Shown: piece after piece, positions 1 through 12,051 of the stretch
Position numbering within the stretch: the stretch's first letter is position 1
Layout of the letters: the number at the start of each line of letters is the position of its first letter
Source: Eucalyptus grandis
Lineage: Eukaryota > Streptophyta > Magnoliopsida > Myrtales > Myrtaceae
Direction of reading: 5' to 3'
Assembly (NCBI RefSeq): GCF_016545825.1
Contig: NC_052614.1
Location: forward strand, 42,316,072-42,380,071
Length of the DNA stretch: 64,000 bases
The notes under the pieces: generated by a model
What the model saw: only the letters and a program-made list of their open reading frames with translations
Databases searched by the model: none
Told to the model about the DNA's origin: nothing
Made by a program: the position numbers and the translations under genes

Positions 1-890
1 GCTGAACCAGAAGACAGACTCTATGTTGGAGCTGAACTTATTCAGACGGTGTTCAGACCTTAAAGCTAAATCTGTTCAGAAGCAGATATGTTCAGACCCA
101 GATTGTAAAGTCTATTGCTCTCAGACTTTACATCCAGATTCGATGAAATATAACTCAAGCCCAATCATATAACGTGGTTTGGATTCCACATCAAGATTGA
201 TTTGATTGACTCAATCTATTTGATCGACGATTGGATCTTGAAGACAAGAACTTTCTATACGAAGAAGCTTTACTTATGGAAACCAAGATTCCGTTTGTAT
301 GGGCGATCGGAATCAATTTGGGATTCTACCTTTGTCACTCAACGGCTACCAAATATTCTAGATGCAGAGCTGTCCAATGGGTATATTGGAAGACGATTCT
401 CCGGGATGCTGTCCAACGGCTAGTTTGGAAGTGGAGAAGTATTTAAGGAAATGAAGGACCGATGAGCAAGTAAGAGATGGAGCGGAGAATTTATAATTCC
501 AAAGTCTGAGCGATCTTCGATCATATTCTTATCTCTTGAGAGCTTAAACGTTTGTAATCGTGAGAGAAATACCAAGAGAGTGACTTAGTGAGATAGTGTG
601 ATCTACTACTAAGTGTTTGCACTCGAAGTTGTAATCTCTTGTTGATTGCATAGTGGAATCCAGCCAAGAAGGCTGTTAGCGTGGGAGAGTGGACGTAGGC
701 TTGAATTAAGCCGAACCACTATAAATCTTGTGTTCTTATTCTCTTTCTTAACTCCTTTGTTTGAAGTTTATTTTATTCCGCATATATTTGCCAAGATTTA
801 TCTTAAACACCTATTCACCCCCCCTCTAGGTGTTCATACTAGAACTCTCATATTCGGTGTTGTCTAACTGACCTATAGAGATTAAACTTC
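1..890 (+). mobile_element. Ty1/copia LTR fragment (SIRE-like), right part
   Basis: The stretch reads like the transcribed end of a plant copia LTR. It has a weak TATA-like AGTATTTAAGG at about 438, then a block near 690-735 with the 'GTGGACGTAGGC ... CCGAACCACTATAAATCTTG' pattern common at the ends of these LTRs. A C-run, 'CACCCCCCCTCTAGGTG', follows at 816-832. The left end lies outside the window and no PBS or gag follows in this orientation. Short open frames at 202-446 and 646-867 have no recognisable domain. The assignment rests on remembered family features, not an alignment. Confidence 0.5.
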
Positions 891-1204
891 TTTTAAGACT
901 AGGAATAAATCTGATTTCTTGAAATTTCCATTGATACCCATTAATAGTATTTATGTGAACATCACCCTTTCACATAATGAGATTCTTCATCAGCAAGATA
1001 AATCTTTTTAAACTTTCTAGCAACAATATAGTGTGTTAGTTATTTGTAAAAAGTATAGGGAAACAACGCACATGAATTTAGAATCCAAGACTCAATGTCA
1101 ATGCTCAAAATTTAAGGCATTATGGATAGACATCTCTTCAAGGGTTGTATTCATAGATATCGCCTCCTCTTGATTTCAATCGCGCTATTGATTTTTTTTT
1201 TTTT

Positions 1205-1965
1205 TTTTTGGGTTGTACAATCTAGTCTTATATGGCATTCTTTTCATAATTCCAGCAAATTATTTCACCACAAAATCTCGATTTGCTTCTTTCTTTGGAC
1301 TTCGATCAACCTTTAATATTGGTGCTAACCTCATTAATTACTTCTCCCTCTGCCTTTGGTACTCAAGGCAATGCCCGAAAATTTGCCCAACTCTCTTTTG
1401 TGAGTATCCTCACTAATAATCAAAACTCGAATTTCCTAAAGGTTAAACCTTTTCTAACCAAATAAAATGCTCACCATAATTATATTTCTACATCAACTTT
1501 CAGGTAGAGAAGATAACAAATTAAAGCTTTTACCTCAAAATTTCTTTTCACAAAATTCAACGAAGTAGTGATCATGATGAATTCGTTGATACCATCTCTC
1601 ATAAAAGTATATTCATCCATCTTTAGATTGAAAATGTGACACATTAGATATACCTTGGTTGGCACAGTTGGCTTCTCACATATATTGGACAAGGCCCTCA
1701 TCAAATCCGTCGTTGTCTTCTCATTGGTGATGTGGAAGGCAACATTCCACATCAACATGAGATAATTCTCACCTAGGGTTAGCTGATCTAATAATTCTCA
1801 TCTTCTTGCTTAATCAAATTTGGTTTCTCTACCGACAGAGATTGATGCAGGCTCTTTTACTATAACTATTTATCGATATGTATCTTCTAGAAACCAAAGT
1901 CTTTGCTATCGAACTGATCAATCTTCATCTTCCCTTCATCCATCTTTGTTAGTCTCACTATTCCA
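1205..1965 (-). pseudogene. Ty1/copia gag remnant
   Basis: On the minus strand a gag-like reading starts near 1942, just inside a primer-binding site, with a 'KDFGFWK' motif typical of copia gag N-termini. It continues through an open 92-codon piece (1480-1758) with 'NVAFHIT', 'KVYLM' and 'FNLKMDE', which are UBN2-family gag signatures. Further left comes a basic stretch and a decayed zinc knuckle (CWNYEK) near 1225. Stops and frameshifts break it, so no intact gag can be made. Protease and pol are missing: the relic ends near the T-run at 1190-1210. Confidence 0.65.
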
Positions 1966-1974
1966 CTAAACCAA

Positions 1975-1988
1975 GCTTTGATTCCAAT
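1975..1988 (-). other. copia primer-binding site
   Basis: On the minus strand this reads ATTGGAATCAAAGC, two changes from the usual TTGGTATCAGAGC complement of initiator tRNA-Met. It lies directly after an LTR ending in AACA and before the gag remnant. Confidence 0.6.
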
Positions 1989-2278
1989 TGTTAGGAACAT
2001 GAAACATTGAAGAAAAATGTAGAGAAGAAGGCAAGCAAATTTTCACATGGAAAACCTTTTAAAAATTAGAAAGGGAAAAATCACAGTGCGTACTAGGCAA
2101 TCTTTTCGTTAATAATATTAGTATCAATTTTAGAATTATAAGTTACAACTACAAAAGAAATTGTCTTACTATAGCAAAACGTTTGGCATACAAAATTATA
2201 GCAGAAATTACATGTAGGCCATTAACAATAAAAGAAATCTCTTTGCTTTTATATTAGTTTTCTTTATTAGACTCCACA
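1989..2278 (-). mobile_element. 5' LTR of the degraded copia element
   Basis: The LTR ends at 1989 with CCTAACA next to the PBS. A TATA-like ATATAAAAG lies at about 2247-2256 on the minus strand. The outer end is set at TGTGGAG (2278), giving about 290 bp; TGGACC at 2284 is an alternative. No second LTR or target-site duplication was found, so the outer boundary is approximate. Confidence 0.5.
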
Positions 2279-2445
2279 GGTCCATGAAGGAAAAAAAGGT
2301 ATTTGAGAGAATATGAGTTATCAAAAAGAGGGAATAAAAAATGTTGAGAGGGAAAGGTGGAGGAATATTGCCGAGATAAAATGGTAACGTTGTGGGTTTT
2401 TTCTGTTTTTCTTTTTATTTTGGGGAGGGGGAGGGAAATCATTGA

Positions 2446-2460
2446 GTGAATGAGGGGTTG

Positions 2461-2509
<49 letters not shown>

Positions 2510-2683
2510 CAAAATAAATGAGAGGAGAGAGGGAGAGGGAGTTGGTGCCGGTCAACAAGGAGGAGATTGTGATCTTGTACCTTGTCCTTCTGTGATTTTT
2601 TATCTCAAAATCGTTCTTTGGTCTCCCACTCTTCCATCATCAAATATCCTTAATGCCCCTTTGCACATGAGGGGTTGGACGTC

Positions 2684-2719
<36 letters not shown>

Positions 2720-2880
2720 CAAAATAAATGAGAGGAGAGAGGGAGAGGGAGTTGGCACCGGTCAACAAGGAGGAGATTGTGATCTTGTACCTTGTCCTTC
2801 TGTGATTTTTATCTAAAATCGTTCTTTGGTCTCCCACTCTTCCATCATCAAATATCCTTTGTGCCCCCTTTGCACATTTT
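2446..2880. repeat. tandem duplication of a ~220-bp GA-microsatellite unit
   Basis: Two adjacent units (about 2446-2667 and 2668-2880) share the same order: GAGGGGTTGGAC, a (GA)n tract (2463-2508 and 2691-2717), a purine-rich block, then a common tail ending in CATCATCAAATATCC. The units differ in GA length and by a few substitutions, so the duplication is fairly recent. Open frames across it are Ser-Leu and Arg-Glu dipeptide runs from the microsatellite and are not genes. Confidence 0.9.
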
Positions 2881-3407
2881 GTCCTTTGCCCTCCATGTGC
2901 CCCCCTTGAACATTTTTTCTTTTTTTGGTTCAAAATAGTTTTCACTGTTCGTTTGTCTCCCAATAGTGTCCAAAACTTGTACAAGGAATGTTGAAGGGTT
3001 TGTGGATGTCGAAGGGTTTTTTTTTTTTTTTGGGGGGGGAGGAGGAGGAGGGAGACAAGATGGGCCTCTGGGCCAACCGTGGCTCTTAATGGACCTCCTT
3101 GTGGGTCGGCCCACTAATCAGTCCAAGCTCCCTTCGGGTTTTCATTAATCTTAGTTGGCCCTAGGTTGTGTTTGCTAGAGAAATTCATGTGTCAACACTC
3201 GATCATATACATAGCAAACAAAATATTTTACATGTGAAATTTATCAACCCAACTTAACCCCTTATTCCAAAAGCAAAATAAAAAATAAAGACTAATATAT
3301 GCATATACATAGCTAGATGTGCTGAATCATTCTCATGCTCGATAAGCCTCTCCTAAAACACGAACTTCACTCTTCAATCATGTATAATGAGTACTGGCCT
3401 CTCTCCT
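2881..3407. other. 3' flank of GLR-1 with T/G tract
   Basis: No gene is visible. A T-run followed by G8 and GGA repeats lies at 3017-3054, which could form H-DNA or a G-quadruplex. The part from about 3190 to 3300 resembles 10990-11065, the flank beside the duplicated GLR 3' end. It is therefore probably the GLR 3' UTR and downstream region. Confidence 0.6.
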
Positions 3408-6400
3408 TCATTCTGGTGTCCTCGCTATCAGTTCAACATCATGATTAGGAGAAGCTTCCCTCCTTGGAAATTGAGAGGCTGGAACTTTCATAGGTCTATT
3501 TCTCTCCAGACAACCACATAATCCGTGCTCACGAAAGAAGTAGTCTGTAGTTTCCAGAAACTTGGACCAAAGGGAGCGATCAACAGCACGAACTGCACTC
3601 GAAGAAGGCCAATGAGAATAGAAGAACGAAACCACATATATCAACACCGATGATAGCGAGACGAGGCTGGTGATGATGAAGAGCCCTCCAAAGCTGTACA
3701 CGTTCAGACTAAGATTGTCTGAAAAGATGGCAGCATCTTGGTCTTGGCACGAGCTTTGACTGCCGAAGTATTTTCCTTCGATCGCGTCCATTTTTGCTTT
3801 ATCTTGAGTAACATTCAAGATTGCCCTTGAAATGTAGGAGACCAAAGGGGACCTCAATGGGAAGGCCTGATGAATAATTCAGTCACGTTAGTTCGTGGCG
3901 TTACCTAAAATAACCTTCCATGCATGGTCTTGTCCGTGCACAAGCGTGTCAGATGTGAACCGGGTGCATGCATGCGTGTTACAACACGAGAACAAGCTTG
4001 CGTGCGTTTTCTTGCTCATATATATGTGTGTGTAAAGTAGAGGTTCAGCTCCACTCCCCATGTCGACACGTAGCTCGCCCGTTGCGTGCGGAGCGTCTTC
4101 GGTCTTCATCCCCTCTCTCGACATGTTTTGACCTTCATTTTCATGATGTGTATCAGCGTGGGCATGTGCTTTTTAACGTGCATTGCCTTTTAGTGATCCC
4201 TACTTTATTATCTGATACGTTTTTTTTTTTTTTTTGGTAAAGGTAAGAAATTATTATCTGATACGTTTTGCCCTCGAATATCTTATATATGTCCATAGAC
4301 GGACTGAAATGAACAAAAAAAGGTGCATCGTCATACAAGTTGCAGATGTACTAAATCTCTTGTATTCATCTATATGACTCATGAGCGCACCATTTCAAGC
4401 AAATTTGCCCTTTATTGTCTAGAACATCCATATTTTATGCATGAGTATTCTTGATATCTATCATGGCCAAAAAAATTAAAAAATGATTATATTGAATACA
4501 GTTTATTCTTACGCATGTTGTCACCCAAACTCTATTTAACACATAAGTCCAATATTGGAAAAATCACATTAATGTGCAATATTTTTGTGATGTTTGAAAA
4601 TTCAAAAAATTTAAAGGCGCTTATTCCTAAGATCTGTTGCAAAAAATAAATAATGAGACAATTGGAAAAAAAAAAAAAAAAAAAAAACCTTATAGTGACT
4701 ACTATTTATTTTCGGCAAGTTAAAAATGAATAAAATCCATCGTCATGCAAGGTGAAGGTCACTTATGATTATTTGTATAACACGCGAGCCCTCTGTTAAT
4801 TTGGACGAGTTCCATTAAAGTCAATATTTTACCCCTGATAATTATGAGACATAAATAGTTTAAAAAATGAAATAAAAAAGCTCATATTGAATACAATGTA
4901 TTTGTGATAAGTTGAAAATAAATAATTATGGATCTCTTCTCTTGTGAGGTATAAATATATTAGAGCGGTGCATGCAAAGGTTAGCCCAATAGTATTTATG
5001 TGAGCAAGCACAAGTGCGAGATAGAGAGAGAGAGAGAGAGACTTACAAAGGCAAACCCATCGGTTTTATAGGTTGGTCCTACCATTTTATACTTGTTGCA
5101 GTATCGGGCAAGGAAGAGTTTTATGTACGGCAATTCATCAAAGATCGCCGACACTCCTCCGTTTTCGCTTCCCTTCGATAGCGCCTCGTGGTATTCCTCC
5201 GGCGAACCATAAGGAATCAATCTGGACTGGTCGAAATTGAATTGTCTCACAAGAAATTCTCTCACGCACGATCCTTCCTGATATCCGACGTAGTGGCGGT
5301 TCCTTATCAACTCTTGCACGTCCACAAACTTTGGTGCGAAACGTTGCACGGTTAAAAGTGAAGCTAAATTTGCGGTATAGCTCTGAGTCAGGATAAGCAC
5401 CACGAACACCCATACGATGAGCACGAGCCTTGTCAAGTTGTTTGCAATCTTCTCTCCTACATCAATAAAAATCGTAGTAAAGTGCTGACAAGAAACCGAG
5501 CTAAAACAACAGAAGCAGAGTAAAACATGGAAGGAAAACCGGATTATTAAACCGATTTGTTGGCTACGAAGAAAATCATAATGCCAAAACAAGGCACGAA
5601 TCAGTTTTGAAAGAACTTACTATGAGCAAACACCAATGTGGAGAAGGAAAACCAGATTATTAAACCGATTTGTTGGCTACGAAGACCTCTGAATTCTTCA
5701 TTCGTGCGATGTTCGAGGAGCCAAACGAAGTACCCAGTTAGAATGAAGGCCAAACCACTTGTTACCCAAAGAGTCCAACTCAGTGGTTTTAAGAAGATCC
5801 ACATGTTCCTCCGCTCATCATCCTTGATGGCAACTACCATTGCCACACCAGATTCTGAGTAGGGAAGTGTAAAATCGATGTAGGACGAGCGGTTTGCGAC
5901 GATAGTCGTGTCTCCTACAACCGCATCGAATCTCTGCATCATCATGTCCTCATAAACTTCAATATATATATGGGTAATTCCCTTCTATTTGAATAAGAAT
6001 GTATAAATAGAAGCAAGGTATACTAATGACAGTATGCAAATGTGCTCTGCGAACTACTTCTCTGTGAGGAAATTTTGACATGTATAGCATAAAAGCTCAA
6101 ACAAGATTCAGAAATGATGCACTTAATAGCGAAGAAATCCTTTTCCTCACCTAGTCGTTTATCAAGGAATAGCAGGGTAAAATCCTAAGAGAAAGCATCG
6201 ACTGACCTGAAGTTTAATTTGGTACAACATATCATCATAGGTTCCTGCGATTTGCCTGCTCTCGTTCACGTAAGGAATGTACTGGTGAGGAATAGCAAAC
6301 GGTAATGCATCCAATACTGCAAGAAACATGTCGTGGGAGAATCCTGAGTAGCTGGGCACCCCTGTATGTGGATCCCATTCGATTTTGAAGAATTCCCTGA

Positions 6401-9021
6401 AGCCGTCTTTCACCGGAACTCCAATCCTTAGTTTCTTTCCTAACATGGGCACCACCCAACCTTTCGGTGGCTTTCGTGTACCTCCTGGCCAAACAGGCGG
6501 CTTCAAATCGTTGGCTGTAGCTGTATAAACTGCCTTTGTTGATGGGTTCAATTCGGGGGAAAGTCCTCTTGCTGAAGTCCAATATCCAATGATTTCCTCT
6601 CTCTGTCCTGCAACATTAAAAATTTCGAATGCAATGGGCTGAAGTTCACCATTGGGCAAGTGAAATTCACCGCTAAGGCCTTGAAATTTGATGCTTAGAA
6701 TTTTCTCGAGCAATTTCGGACCCATCTCAGAAATCCCGATAGATGAAAAGTTGAGATTGTTTCTGCTCGTATTCGGCTTTAAATATCTAGACTTTGCATG
6801 CTCCCATGCCATCTCTCCTGTAAAGGCTAATGCTGTGACGGTGTCGTATGCCCATAAACCAAAGAGACTAAGATCAGCAATCTCTTCGTGGGGATTTCTC
6901 TCAGCGTAAATTTTCTTCCATCTCTCCCCGAACTCTGTGCGGGACTCCGATCGTGGTACATGCGGCCTAACGCCTAGTACACCTTGCATCGAGTCCAAAG
7001 CCTTAGAGCTGACAGGATCTAGCAAAGACGATAAACCATCGGTAACAATCCACGCAATCTCCTCGCTCATCATTCCAGCCTCACTCGCTAGAACAAAGAA
7101 CCTAGACCCGATCAGAGCAGTCATATGAACAAGAAACACTCTAGTCTGTGTCATCAGCAACTTATTGAGCTCTTTAACGATGTCGATATCTTCCGGAAAT
7201 GCAGGGATAACGCTTCTATAAGAGATCCGAGCATCGACCTCTTGGAACGCATCGACAAGGTATGGAACCAAGCCGTTGCCATAGTCAGTGTCTTCATAAA
7301 CAAGAGTTATTTCCCTCCAACCATAAGCTTGAACAACAGCCGCTAAAGCACCAACCTGTGAACTGTCGTCGTAGGCTGTCCGAACGAAATAACGTCTTTG
7401 TCTGGGAGAAAGGGAAGGGCTTGTGGCTGAGAAGGATATGATTGGGACTTGAGCTTTTACTCCTAAGTTGATTACAAATTCAGTTTGTGAGGACCATTCT
7501 GGACCGAGGATTGCATGGACTTCTTCATTCTCCATCAAGTCCAGAACTGTAGACACAATGAATTTCATGAAGCATATAATCTACCAAGTCGAGCTTCTCC
7601 TCCAGACCTGGAGGCTTGATCTCCATTACTGGCAAGCCTCTAGGTCTTGAAGCGACTGCTCCTCCATGGGGGCAAGCATTGAAACGAGACCCAGATCTCA
7701 ACAACAATAGAGAAGCCCCCATGACCGATGGCAAGAGAAAAGGGAAAAGGCGAAGAAGGGAGAAAGAGAGGAAGATAGACAACAGTGGGGAGAAATAGAA
7801 AGAGAAGAGATTATGCGGTGTGTTGATGAATTACATCTCGAGTGTTTGAACGAATAAATCTTGTGGTAAGATTTGTAAGTTCCTTTGTAAGTTTGAGAGA
7901 TTATTTGGGAGAAATTACGAGTATAAAATAGTGTGTGAGTTATTGAATATAATTGGAGGTTAGGAAACACTAAGTATTTAAGTACTCGAGTGTGGCTGTA
8001 ATCTTTATTACATGTTGCTCTTTCCCATGGAGTACGTTCCACTGTTTGATTTCCTTGTTATGCTTATTAATGTGTTTGATTACTTACTTTTTAGGCATAA
8101 GTGTACTAAAAGTTCTAAAACTTATCATAAAATTGCAATTGAAACCTAAATCCTTCAAAAACTGCAATCAAATAATGAAACTTGTCATGAAGTCTAATCG
8201 AGTCCTTACACTTTTAAAAAATACAATTAAGAGAATGACTTGATTATACTAATCTGAGAAGTTTTAGGACTTAATTCTACATTTTGAAAGTTTTAGAACT
8301 CATCTACACTTTTGCGACAAGTTTTAGGAATTAATTACATTGGAATTAATTGTACTTTTCAAAAGTTTTAGGACTTCCAATTGATATCAATTTTGTACAA
8401 GTCTCCCTATCATCATATATGTATTAACATCGCAGATCAGACTAATTTGAATAGAGAGTTTTATTGTGCTACTTCTCGAAAGCACATGAGGTCCTAATTT
8501 CGATAACGTGAGGGTTTTGGTGTAGTTCCGCATAAAAAGAATAGGGTAGAGAACCGATGAGAATATAGATACCAAATAAATTGATGACAAATATTTGAAG
8601 TCCTGAAGAATCAAGATTCACTGGCGATAAGCGTTTGAAATCGTGAATAATCTAATTATGAGGACGAGACCAATATGTCGCACACAAGTGAAATTATTCA
8701 GGAATACAATTTCCAATATGTCCTGCACAAATGCATATATTTACCTGCTAAAGCCGCATCAACGACGTCGTCCTCTGGATCTCTAATGTGAAGCGATAAT
8801 CGGGTATGGTAATGAGTGTGCACGTCATAGAAATCAAAGAGCGCCATGGATATACAACTCATCACCACCTTCCCGTGGGTCGAGTTCATGTTGTGCACTA
8901 GCCCGACTTGAATCATTTTCTTTGCAGGGTTCTCTTTGGGGACACTAGAGGTTTCCAAAGTAGAGGCCAGGCCAAGAAAAGATATTAGTGCAAGAATCGA
9001 ATAGCTTGTTTGGGCGCCCAT
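3408..9021 (-). CDS. GLR: GLR-1: glutamate receptor-like channel, clade II type, 5 exons
   Basis: The gene encodes a plant ionotropic glutamate receptor-like subunit, a ligand-gated cation channel of the plasma membrane or endomembranes. Exons: 9021-8745, 7546-6207, 5933-5621, 5456-5047 and 3866-3408, all with GT-AG introns. They join in frame to 2799 nt (932 aa). Order of parts: signal peptide (about 1-22); LIVBP/ANF-like amino-terminal domain (about 30-420); S1 ligand lobe from KLRIGVP (464); M1 (about 591-612); pore loop around LIIWFSFSTL (630-640); M3 with SYTANLASLL (about 667-676); S2 lobe; M4 (about 836-860); and a ~70-aa cytosolic tail. The SYTANLA form and FAHREK point to clade II rather than III. 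An in-frame ATG at 9063 is only about 10 nt from the TATA box, so 9021 is preferred; it aligns with the other copies. Intron 1 (1.2 kb) holds a MITE. Intron 3 repeats part of exon 3. Confidence 0.92.
8098..8378. mobile_element. MITE-like TIR element in GLR-1 intron 1
   Basis: The left end AAGTGTACTAAAAGTTCTAA and the reverse complement of the right end (TGGAAGTCCTAAAACTTTT) resemble the ends of the larger TIR elements at 24.0, 33.8 and 41.5 kb. The interior is AT-rich with repeated 'AAAACTTRTCA' motifs and no open frame. It is probably a short internal-deletion member of that family. Confidence 0.5.
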
Positions 9022-9069
9022 ATTCAGCGTCTCTTGGTTATTTTCATCTATCGCTTCACTCATTCCCCA

Positions 9070-9079
9070 CTATTTATAC
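9070..9079 (-). promoter_or_regulatory. TATA box of GLR-1
   Basis: The minus strand reads CGTATAAATA about 50 bp upstream of the ATG at 9021. A start of transcription about 30 bp downstream would exclude the ATG at 9063. Confidence 0.6.
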
Positions 9080-11060
9080 GCTGTTTCCAGCTCTAACCAT
9101 TGGAAAAATTTGGAAGGAAGTTTCCTAGAATGACAGTGCGATGTGGACACATTAGCTAACTCCTCACTAATGTCTTGGTCCTACGTTAAAATAAAACCCG
9201 TAGATTCAGTGGAAAAACTGTGGAGCACCATTGTCTTTTTTTAATTGCAAATATTTAATATTTTTTCCCCTTTATTGGCAATAAGCCAATCAAAAAGGTC
9301 AATTTGTGAGGGTCTACATGATCGTCACACATGCTTTTGCTAAGACTGGAGGCTTTCACCAGAGTTTCGCCTTCATCTTTTGGTGGCATCAAAATAAACC
9401 GCCGTGTGGGAAACGAAAAGGAGAAAAAACTATAGTGGGAGAAACGAAAAGGAGATAAGATGATAGGTCTATCACTCTCATCAATGAAAAGCATAACTTA
9501 ATTAAATAGATGTATCTAGGGAAAATTCACTAACCCAGGAAAGAAACCAGACCAGGCAGGGTTGGTTCCCTTTTTGTGAAACCAGAAATCAGCCCACCTA
9601 ATCTTGGAATCGGACCAGATCGGTGATTCCAAGGTCAGTCCAGAAATCGTTGATTCCTCTTCTTTTTTTTTTTTTTTTTTTCTTTTTGATTTCTTCTATT
9701 CCCTGCATTTTGAACTCCAAAAGTTTGGTGTTGTCTTTTGCTTGCATTTGGTGATGTTGCTTCCGCATTCTTCTAGAGCAATTATACCTACATTATGTTC
9801 CAATGAATTCAAATGGTTTCACCTTCCATTTTGTTCTTTTCTACATTTTTTTTTTGTTTGTCCCTTCCATATACATCTTCTTGGTTAAAGAGCTACAAGA
9901 AGGAACTTCCCAATATTAAAAAAAAAAAAAAAAAAAAAACCATCTCCTGTGGACCTGCCTACCTCTATTGCTATTGCACAGATCCAAGCTGATGTCCAGG
10001 AATTGAAAGCCTCCATCACCTCCATTGGACAATATCTTGTGAAAATTGATCGAACAATCCTCAGTCTAAACAGTTACAATCCTACTCGACCAACCCCAAA
10101 ACCCTCAGTTCTTGATGTCCCCACACAGCAACGCAAGCACCCCTGCCTACCTTAGATGTTTTACCTATCTTCTACGCCGGTTTGCTTTTTGTTGTTTGGA
10201 TTGTTGCTATTATCTCTTGTATGCTCCTGCTTTTGCTTAATGGAATTATTATTTTGCATAGTTGCTTATGACAAAAAGAGAGAGAGTGACTGGATGTAAT
10301 AATTGGATTGACTGCAAATACTCGTTATAATTGTGATGATAGTATCAAGATAAAGGGAGCAATTGGCAATGTGTCTTTTCAATAGCTAATTCTGATTGCT
10401 AACTTATTGTCTCTCAAAGCTTGTCTTGTCCTTCTTCCCAATCCTAAATTGGGATTTGTTCTGTCGGTGGCATTTGTATATACACACACAAATGCGAGGG
10501 AGCTTCTGTGTCTGAAGGACGCCTCTGTTTTTCAGCCGCACGATAAAGGAGTTCGTATATTTGTTATTGCTGGTCAGAGAACATAACCGTGGGTTTCTCT
10601 TTTGAACCTTTCACAGTGGAGCTCCTTTCTTCGGCCGCATAACCGGAGCTCTCAAGAAACATGGTGATTTGTGCTGAATGATTTTACATTCAATTGCGGT
10701 GTTTTCTTCGTAGAGACGCGTGTTTCAAATCTAAGATAATTCTTCGCAATTTATTTTATCGAGCAATTGCGTTAGACTAAACACTATGAGTTTGGATGTA
10801 GTCTACAGCTAGGAAAAAATTGAGTATGCGGCAACTGGCTCTCCTTATGAAGTAAATATCAACACTTGGACCGAACTACATAAATTACTCATGCTAATTA
10901 TTATTCTTTGTTGATTTCTCTGGTGGTTTCAGCTCTCACGTTGATTTAATTGCAAGATACATTAGCTTATGTATTATTTTACAACAATATATAAGCAGAT
11001 AAAAATTTGTACATGTGACATCAATAAACCCAGAAATTCACCACTTATTCCAAAACAAAC
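9080..11060. other. intergenic region with LTR-like relic and homopolymers
   Basis: No gene is recognised. A T-run (9661-9680) and an A-run (9918-9940) bracket a short open frame. Another, at 9949-10155 (68 codons), begins MDLPTSIAIAQIQADVQ and looks like a coiled coil; it is followed by a T/G-rich tail that could be the 3' end of a LINE, but this is weak. From about 10440 to 10960 the sequence weakly matches 19860-20250. Both contain 'CACTTGGACCRAACYACATA', a pattern seen at copia LTR ends, so both may be LTR relics. Confidence 0.4.
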
Positions 11061-11063
11061 AAA

Positions 11064-11241
11064 GAAAAGGCGTTCCCTCCCTCTAACGCTAGAGGTCGAG
11101 AGTTCGACTCTTCCTAGCTCGGTTTCGTCCTTTAAGTGGGAAGCCACATGGTGGTGGGTTCCTGTGCTAGTCCCCCTTGAGGTATAGTCGTGGATACTTG
11201 GGCGTAAGCCTTACAGAGCAACCAAACGGATCCTCGGTCAC

Positions 11242-11272
<31 letters not shown>
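11064..11272 (+). mobile_element. tRNA-derived SINE, 5'-truncated
   Basis: A Pol III B-box-like AGTTCGACTC lies at 11101-11110, followed by about 130 bp of non-coding body and a 28-bp A-run at 11245-11272. It interrupts sequence that otherwise matches the GLR-1 3' flank. The A box is not clear, so the 5' end is taken as truncated. No convincing target-site duplication was seen. Confidence 0.55.
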
Positions 11273-11275
<3 letters not shown>

Positions 11276-11278
11276 GCT

Positions 11279-11425
11279 AATGACTCAAACGTGCATACTA
11301 AGTAGCGGCCTCTCTCTTTCATTTCGCCTCCTCGCAATCACTCCAATATCAATATTCGTGGAAGCTTCCATGCTTCGGAATTGCGACGTCGGAGCCATCT
11401 TAGATCCATTTTTCCACGGACAACC
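11279..11425 (-). pseudogene. duplicate of the GLR last-exon 3' end
   Basis: This block is nearly identical to 14733-14879, the last ~47 codons and stop of GLR-2. It reads open on the minus strand to the same MHV-stop ending. It is cut at 11425/11426, exactly where a copia LTR begins (TGTTAAAGC). The five bases before the LTR, CAACC, would be the left target-site copy. The rest of this GLR copy is gone. Its left flank looks like authentic GLR downstream sequence. Confidence 0.85.
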
Positions 11426-12037
11426 TGTTAAAGCATATAAGCCAAAGTCGAAAACAAGTGCTGGAGATCAAGAGCCGAGCTTGAATGGAAACAAGGAAGA
11501 TGAAGTAAAGAAGTTCAAATTAAAGTCAAAGATAGATACTCGATGTACGGGAGTTAAGTTCTGTGCAAACAGGGAAGTAAGACAAGGCAGACTGCTGGCT
11601 TGGGAAGTGCAGTAACAAATGCTGGTGCTAATGATTCGATCAAGGATGGAAACGATAAACTCAACTCTACTTGCGAGGATAAAGAAAAGAAGAACAAAGA
11701 AAGCATGAGTTACATCAACAACACGTGCTCATTGAATAATAGATATTCAGTTTTAAGTCAAAACTGAATATTTTCCATGTTCTGTTATTTTCCCTCCTTC
11801 GTTTTCATTTCGTTAAAACAGTTGTACAAGCTTTGTTTCTCGCATATAAATACGGAATGTACAAAGAACGAATACAAGAAGAACTTTATAAAAGTTTACT
11901 CTCTCGCTCTCTCTCTCTTTTCGAAGAGCAAGAGAACCTAATACAGAAGCTCAAGATCGTTCCTTTTGATTCTTCATCTTTGTCAAGCTTGTTTCTTCTT
12001 CTTCTCTGTTTTCTTTCCTGTTCGTGTAATCTTCACA
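11426..12037 (+). mobile_element. 5' LTR of Ty1/copia element
   Basis: The LTR begins TGTTAAAGC inside the GLR exon relic and ends ...CTTCACA directly before the primer-binding site, giving 612 bp. A TATA box, CATATAAATA, lies at 11843-11852, followed by a transcript-start region and CT-rich U5. No matching 3' LTR exists in the window because the element is truncated. Confidence 0.85.
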
Positions 12038-12051
12038 TGGTATCAGAGCAG
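12038..12051 (+). other. copia primer-binding site
   Basis: TGGTATCAGAGCAG is the standard plant copia PBS, complementary to the 3' end of initiator tRNA-Met. It follows the LTR end with no spacer and fixes the LTR boundary. Confidence 0.9.

Noticed and set aside
2321..2984. ORFs with Ser-Leu or Arg-Glu runs
   Set aside because: Translations of the (GA)n microsatellite.
7525..7782. 85-codon minus-strand ORF in GLR-1 intron 1 overlapping the exon 2 acceptor
   Set aside because: It has a hydrophobic start but no family match, and it would disrupt the well-supported exon 1-exon 2 junction.
9021..9063. Upstream in-frame ATG of GLR-1 at 9063
   Set aside because: It lies about 10 bp from the TATA box, and the aligned copies start at the equivalent of 9021, where a normal signal peptide begins.
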